A stretch of 64,000 nt of DNA from Streptomyces sp. NRRL B-24484 (GTDB lineage: Bacteria > Actinomycetota > Actinomycetes > Streptomycetales > Streptomycetaceae), in contig NZ_JOAI01000029.1 of NCBI RefSeq assembly GCF_000717715.1, positions 38,380-102,379 of the forward strand, given 5' to 3'. How positions within the stretch are numbered: position 1 is the stretch's first letter; each line of letters opens with the position of its first letter. The translations under genes were made by a program, and so were the position numbers. The notes below the pieces were generated by a model that saw only the letters and a program-made list of their open reading frames with translations, ran no database searches and had not been told where the DNA came from. Shown piece by piece: positions 60,706 through 64,000 of the stretch.

Positions 60706-61073
60706 GGCACCATCCTCCCCCGTCCGCACGGGTGACGGGCGCCAACCGGCCGGAAACCTCGCCGAGCCGTCGCGCCTGCACCACCCGACCGTGCGGCGGG
60801 GGCTGCCTCCCGGTGTAGCCGCTGCCGGCGCGGATCCCCATCCGCGCCCCGCGCCGGCCCGATCCCATGGGGCACGACGCGTGGTTGCCGCTCTTTCGCT
60901 ACGAGTCGTAGCGTATCTCCACCCCGGGCCCGTCCCGCAAGACCCCCTCGGTGCCGCGGGACGTGACCTGCCCCACTTTCCGGCCCTCGATGGCTGCCGA
61001 CGGGGGGCTCCGTCGCTACGGTTACCCGGACCGACCAAGTTACCAACCGGTAAATTTTCAGCTAGGAGGCTCG
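60706..61073. promoter_or_regulatory. Divergent promoter region of the thioredoxin-TPR and TetR genes
   Basis: A 17-bp perfect palindrome CGCTACGAGTCGTAGCG lies at 60897-60913 and TTACC-AACC-GGTAA at 61040-61053, 20 bp before the TetR start codon. TAGCGT (60909-60914) overlaps the first palindrome and fits a -10. The second site is placed where a TetR autorepressor binds. AGGAGG follows it as the TetR ribosome site. Confidence 0.55.
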
Positions 61074-61721
61074 GTGGCCCCCACCACCCAGCAGCCGGCT
61101 GCCCCGGACGGCACCCTCCCCCGCGGCAAGGGCCGTCCACGCAGCGCTGCCGCCGACCGGGCGATCCTCGACGCGACCCGTGAAGCCCTCGCCGAACTCG
61201 GCTGGGGCGGCCTCACCATGGGCGACGTCGCCACCCGCGCCGGCGTCGCCAAGACCACCCTCTACCGGCGCTGGCCGTCCAAGAACGAACTGGTGGTCGA
61301 CGCCGTCGCCAGCCTCTTCGACGAACTGGAGATGGCCGACCTCGGCAGCCTGCGGGCCGACATCGCCGCCACCGTCGCCCAGTTCGCCGACCTGCTGGCC
61401 CGGCCCGAGTCGCAGGCCGCCCTGATGGCGCTCTTCGCCGAGGGCAGCCGGGACCCGCAGCTGCGGCTGCGCATCCGCGAGCGCATCGTCGACCCGCAGA
61501 AGCACCTCGTCCGGACGGGCCGCGCCAACGCCCAGGCCCGCGGGGAGCTCCGCTCGGACCAGGACGAGGCGGCCGCCTGCGAGGAGATCGACCTCGTCTT
61601 CGACATGATCGCGGGCGCGGTGGAGCACCGGCTGCTCGTCGCCGGCGAACCCATCACCCCCCGCTGGCTCGACCGCTTCACCACCCTGATGCTCAGCGCC
61701 CTGGTCGGCCTCGACGCCTGA
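61074..61721 (+). CDS. TetR family transcriptional regulator
   Basis: The 215-residue protein has an N-terminal helix-turn-helix (MGDVATRAGVAKTTLYRRWPSKNELV, about 45-70) preceded by the usual AILDATREALAELGWGGLT helix, and an all-helical ligand domain of the AcrR C-terminal type. The ligand is unknown. GTG at 61074 follows AGGAGG; an in-frame upstream frame from 60951 lacks this. The palindrome at 61040-61053 is its likely operator. Confidence 0.9.
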   Translation: MAPTTQQPAAPDGTLPRGKGRPRSAAADRAILDATREALAELGWGGLTMGDVATRAGVAKTTLYRRWPSKNELVVDAVASLFDELEMADLGSLRADIAATVAQFADLLARPESQAALMALFAEGSRDPQLRLRIRERIVDPQKHLVRTGRANAQARGELRSDQDEAAACEEIDLVFDMIAGAVEHRLLVAGEPITPRWLDRFTTLMLSALVGLDA

Positions 61722-61814
61722 ACCGGCCCGGCCCGGGCGAACCGGCCCTGCGCGCGGCCGGCCCGGGCGCGCGGCGCCGCGGACGAAGAACCGGACAGCA
61801 CCCCGGGAACGCCG

Positions 61815-61844
61815 GAGCCCCTCCCCGGGTGCGGGGAGGGGCTC
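61815..61844. terminator. Bidirectional terminator between TetR and DUF3817 genes
   Basis: GAGCCCCTCCCC (61815-61826) pairs with GGGGAGGGGCTC (61833-61844) over GGGTGC. Both convergent genes end nearby. Confidence 0.85.
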
Positions 61845-61866
61845 GGTCGCAGAGGCGGGCGCGGGC

Positions 61867-62199
61867 TCAGACGGAGACCGGCTCCGGGGTCTCGATCAGC
61901 GGGGCGACGTCGCGGGAGACCTTGCGCTCCACGAAGAAGACGGCGGTCGGGATCGTGCCGGCCAGCAGCACCCAGGCCAGCCGGCCCATCGGCCACTTCG
62001 CCTTGGTGCCCAGGTCGAAGGCGAGCACCAGGTAGACCACGTACAGCCAGCCGTGCGCGATGCCGACGGCGCTGGTGAAGCCGCTGGCCCCCGAGACGTC
62101 CAGCACGTACTTGGCGATCACGCCGGCGGTCAGCAGGATCAGCAGGACGCCGGTGATGTACGCCAGCGCCCGGTATCGGGTCAGCACGCTCTGCTTCAT
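61867..62199 (-). CDS. DUF3817 small membrane protein
   Basis: A 110-residue protein with three hydrophobic segments (about 13-32, 45-63, 75-93) and the family's GxAHGWLYVVYLV motif. Function unknown; similar proteins occur next to electron-transport or MarR genes in actinobacteria. The ATG at 62199 has no ribosome site but TACCCT lies exactly 7 bp upstream, so a leaderless mRNA is likely. The MarR gene lies 97 bp upstream on the same strand. Confidence 0.85.
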   Translation of the reverse strand: MKQSVLTRYRALAYITGVLLILLTAGVIAKYVLDVSGASGFTSAVGIAHGWLYVVYLVLAFDLGTKAKWPMGRLAWVLLAGTIPTAVFFVERKVSRDVAPLIETPEPVSV

Positions 62200-62296
62200 A
62201 CCGACGAGGGTAACCGCAGGCGGCGGCCGCTCCGGCCGCGCCCCCGCCGGACGCACCGGCCGGACCGGACCCCGCCGACCGGGGGCGGGCGGGGGC

Positions 62297-62824
62297 TCAG
62301 TGCTCGCCGGTCTCCGCGGCCGGGGAGAAGTCGCCGGCCGCCACCCGCAGCGGGCGGAGCAGCTCGAAGACCTGTACGCACTGCTCGTCGTCGTAGCCCT
62401 CCAGGCCGAACTCGATCGCCATCAGCTCGCGGGTGGCCTGCTCGACCACCTCGCGGCCGCGGTCGGTGATCGCGGCGAGCACGCCGCGGCCGTCGGCGGG
62501 GTTGGGGCGGCGGGCGACCAGGCCGTCCCTTTCCAGGCGGTCGACGGTGTTGGTGACGCTCGTCGGGTGCACCATGAGGCGCTCGCCGATCTTGGAGAGC
62601 GGCAGCTGGCCGGCCCGGCTGAAGGTGAGCAGCACCAGCGCCTCGTAGCGGGCGAAGGTGAGGCCGTAGGGCTTCACCACGGCGTCCACCCGGGACAGCA
62701 GGATCTGGTGGGCGCGCATCACCGAGGTGATCGCCGCCATGGACGGGACGGCGCCCCAGCGGCGGGTCCACAGTTCGCCGGCGCGGGCGATCGGGTCGAA
62801 GTCGAGGGCGAGGGGCTTGGGCAC
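62297..62824 (-). CDS. MarR family transcriptional regulator
   Basis: The 175-residue protein has the MarR winged helix: LSRVDAVVKPYGLTFARYEALVLL, SKIGERLMVHPTSVTNTVDRLERDGLVARRPNPADGRGVLAAITDRGREV-type core with the wing DGR. It probably acts as a dimer on a palindrome. GTG at 62824 is my choice: TACGGT lies 6 bp upstream, suggesting a leaderless transcript, since the purine run is too close for ribosome binding. The palindrome 62864-62881 lies 40 bp before the start. Confidence 0.87.
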   Translation of the reverse strand: MPKPLALDFDPIARAGELWTRRWGAVPSMAAITSVMRAHQILLSRVDAVVKPYGLTFARYEALVLLTFSRAGQLPLSKIGERLMVHPTSVTNTVDRLERDGLVARRPNPADGRGVLAAITDRGREVVEQATRELMAIEFGLEGYDDEQCVQVFELLRPLRVAAGDFSPAAETGEH

Positions 62825-63309
62825 TCCTCCACCGTACCGGCGTACGGGGAACGGGGTAGCAGGTGTCCACGATGGTGGACAAGGGCCGGTTCTGGCGGGA
62901 TCACGCCAAGCGATTTCTGGTCCGTACCAGGGCTTCGAGCAGCCGAAACACGCCCGCAATCTTCCTCCCGGACACGGGAGTTGAGGCCGGAACGCGATCA
63001 TACGGCTTTCCTCCGTACAGAAACGACCGATCGGACGGGCGAATTGGGCGTTCCGCGGGCATTTGCGGGCTCGCGTCCGGATGGCGAGTGGTGGCCAACT
63101 CCCGGCCGAGACCTGTCATTTCACGAACTGCATTGTCATGCTTCTGGCCAGCTTCGTTCGACCCGCCGGGCCCCCACCCCTCCGGCGGACGTCGTCAGAC
63201 CGCACGGAGCAGCACGTCCGCGCCCGTTCCGCCCCAGCAGGCACTAACCCCGGTGCCCCGGAGCGCGGCGCCACCGCGCACACGCGGTTGATCCGGAAGG
63301 AACCCGTAC
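62825..63309. promoter_or_regulatory. Promoter region between MarR gene and M4 protease gene, with MarR-type operator
   Basis: TGTCCAC-GATG-GTGGACA (62864-62881) is a perfect 7+7 inverted repeat, typical in size for MarR operators, in position for autoregulation. CTGGT-CCGT-ACCAG (62917-62930) is a weaker repeat. The rest is less GC-rich than the genes around it and holds the protease promoter, which I cannot place. Confidence 0.6.
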
Positions 63310-64000
63310 GTGAAGCGAAAGCTGACAGTCGGAGCTGTTCTGTCTGCGTCGGCGGTCCTCGCCAGTGCGATCCAGGTCAGCGCCGGGATCGCGCAGGCCT
63401 CTCCCGCCCCGGCCGCCCCGGCCGAGCAGCGGGCCGCGCTCATCGCGCAGGCCGGTGCCGAGGCCCCCTCCGCGGCCCGCACCCTCGGCCTCTCCGGCCA
63501 GGAGCAGCTCGTCGTCAAGGACGCGGTCGTCGACGCCGACGGCACCCGTCACGTGCGCTACGAGCGCACCTTCGCCGGCCTGCCCGTCCTCGGCGGCGAC
63601 CTCGTCGTCCACCAGGACGCCAAGGGCTCCGTGAAGTCCGTGGACCGCGCCGTCCAGGGCTCGGTCGCCCCGGCCACCCTCACCCCGAAGCTCACCGCCG
63701 CCCAGGCCGCCTCGAAGGCGCACGGCGCCGTCGCCGCCACCGTCGGTGTCGCGAAGGACGCCGACGAGGCCGCGCTGACCTCGGTCGCCGCGCCCGCGGG
63801 CGGCAAGCTGGTCGTCTGGGCCGCCGCGGGCAAGCCCCGCCTGGCCTACCAGACCACCGTCGAGGGCATGCGCGCCGACGGCACCCCGAGCCGCCAGCTG
63901 CTGGTCACCGACGCCGCGAGCGGCGAGGTCCTCTCCACCCACGAGCAGGTGCAGACCACCAACGCGACCGGCACCGGCAAGGGCGTCTTCGTCGGCTCGG
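63310..64000 (+). CDS. Secreted M4 (thermolysin-type) metallopeptidase, N-terminal part (truncated by window)
   Basis: The gene runs off the window after about 230 codons. The start GTG follows GGAAGGAACCC. The protein opens with a signal peptide (KRKLTVGAVLSASAVLASA..., cleavage about after AQA at residue 30) and continues with the propeptide of M4 proteases: an FTP domain with VRYERTFAGLPVLGGDLVVHQ (about 78-98), then a PepSY-like part with AYQTTVEGMRADG and LLVTDAASGEVLSTHEQVQT. The catalytic HExxH lies beyond the window. It is exported in Streptomyces as a Zn protease. Confidence 0.9.
   Translation, partial: MKRKLTVGAVLSASAVLASAIQVSAGIAQASPAPAAPAEQRAALIAQAGAEAPSAARTLGLSGQEQLVVKDAVVDADGTRHVRYERTFAGLPVLGGDLVVHQDAKGSVKSVDRAVQGSVAPATLTPKLTAAQAASKAHGAVAATVGVAKDADEAALTSVAAPAGGKLVVWAAAGKPRLAYQTTVEGMRADGTPSRQLLVTDAASGEVLSTHEQVQTTNATGTGKGVFVGS

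Noticed and set aside
62825..63309. M4 protease placed under MarR control
   Set aside because: The palindrome is about 430 bp from the protease start and close to the MarR start, so autoregulation is the simpler reading.

Overview
The window is GC-rich chromosomal DNA with the strong third-position GC bias, GTG starts and 4-bp GTGA/ATGA gene overlaps of a streptomycete (Streptomyces, Kitasatospora or a close relative). Gene content and order match, from memory, a conserved core region of the Streptomyces chromosome (glycine cleavage, GlgE pathway, pta-ackA-pyk). I see no prophage, insertion sequence, CRISPR array, tRNA or rRNA.

Layout. 1-3276 (minus): truncated SDR, LOG-type hydrolase, MnmA tRNA thiouridylase and a NifS/IscS-like cysteine desulfurase that probably supplies its sulfur. 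3411-4836: IclR regulator whose 3' end overlaps a convergent TRIC-family membrane protein by 65 bp. 4968-8690: a signalling patch with a zinc-ribbon/FHA protein, a soluble Ser/Thr kinase with a TPR-like tail, a protein joining a Regnase-like NYN/PIN nuclease domain to zinc clusters and an FHA domain, and a ferritin-like diiron protein. 8835-11121: methyltransferase, VOC, CGNR zinc finger and SRPBCC genes around a very short divergent promoter. 11171-17317: a five-gene peptide ABC importer in the order C-A-B-D-F. 17905-24654: two SseB-like paralogues, then a tandem glycine riboswitch driving gcvT-gcvH-glyA, with sdaA after a strong hairpin. Together these convert glycine to serine and serine to pyruvate. 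24944-29660: an RsbW-like ATPase and three tandem L,D-transpeptidase lipoproteins. 29895-39854: GlgX, an orphan family 2B encapsulin (EshA-like) shell gene, a heterodimeric ABC exporter with one degenerate ATP site, and an oxidoreductase/lactate-oxidase pair behind a palindromic operator. 39937-51405: glgP opposite glgE-treS-mak-glgB, a complete GlgE glycogen/trehalose pathway. 51552-56422: pta-ackA and pyk. 56564-59094: a three-gene unit of uncharacterised exported and membrane proteins (DUF6230, DUF6114 and an Ala/Pro/Ser/Thr-rich protein). 59719-64000: thioredoxin-TPR protein, TetR and MarR regulators with palindromic operators, DUF3817 membrane protein, and the start of a secreted M4 metalloprotease.

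Most of the window is central metabolism. The parts most likely to hold undescribed biology are the FHA / NYN-FHA / kinase / ferritin-like patch, the cargo-less encapsulin, the DUF6230-DUF6114 unit, the histone-like N-terminal tail on GlgE, and several well-formed palindromes in promoters. Gene starts were chosen by hand from Shine-Dalgarno sequences, overlaps and family alignment from memory. No database search was run.
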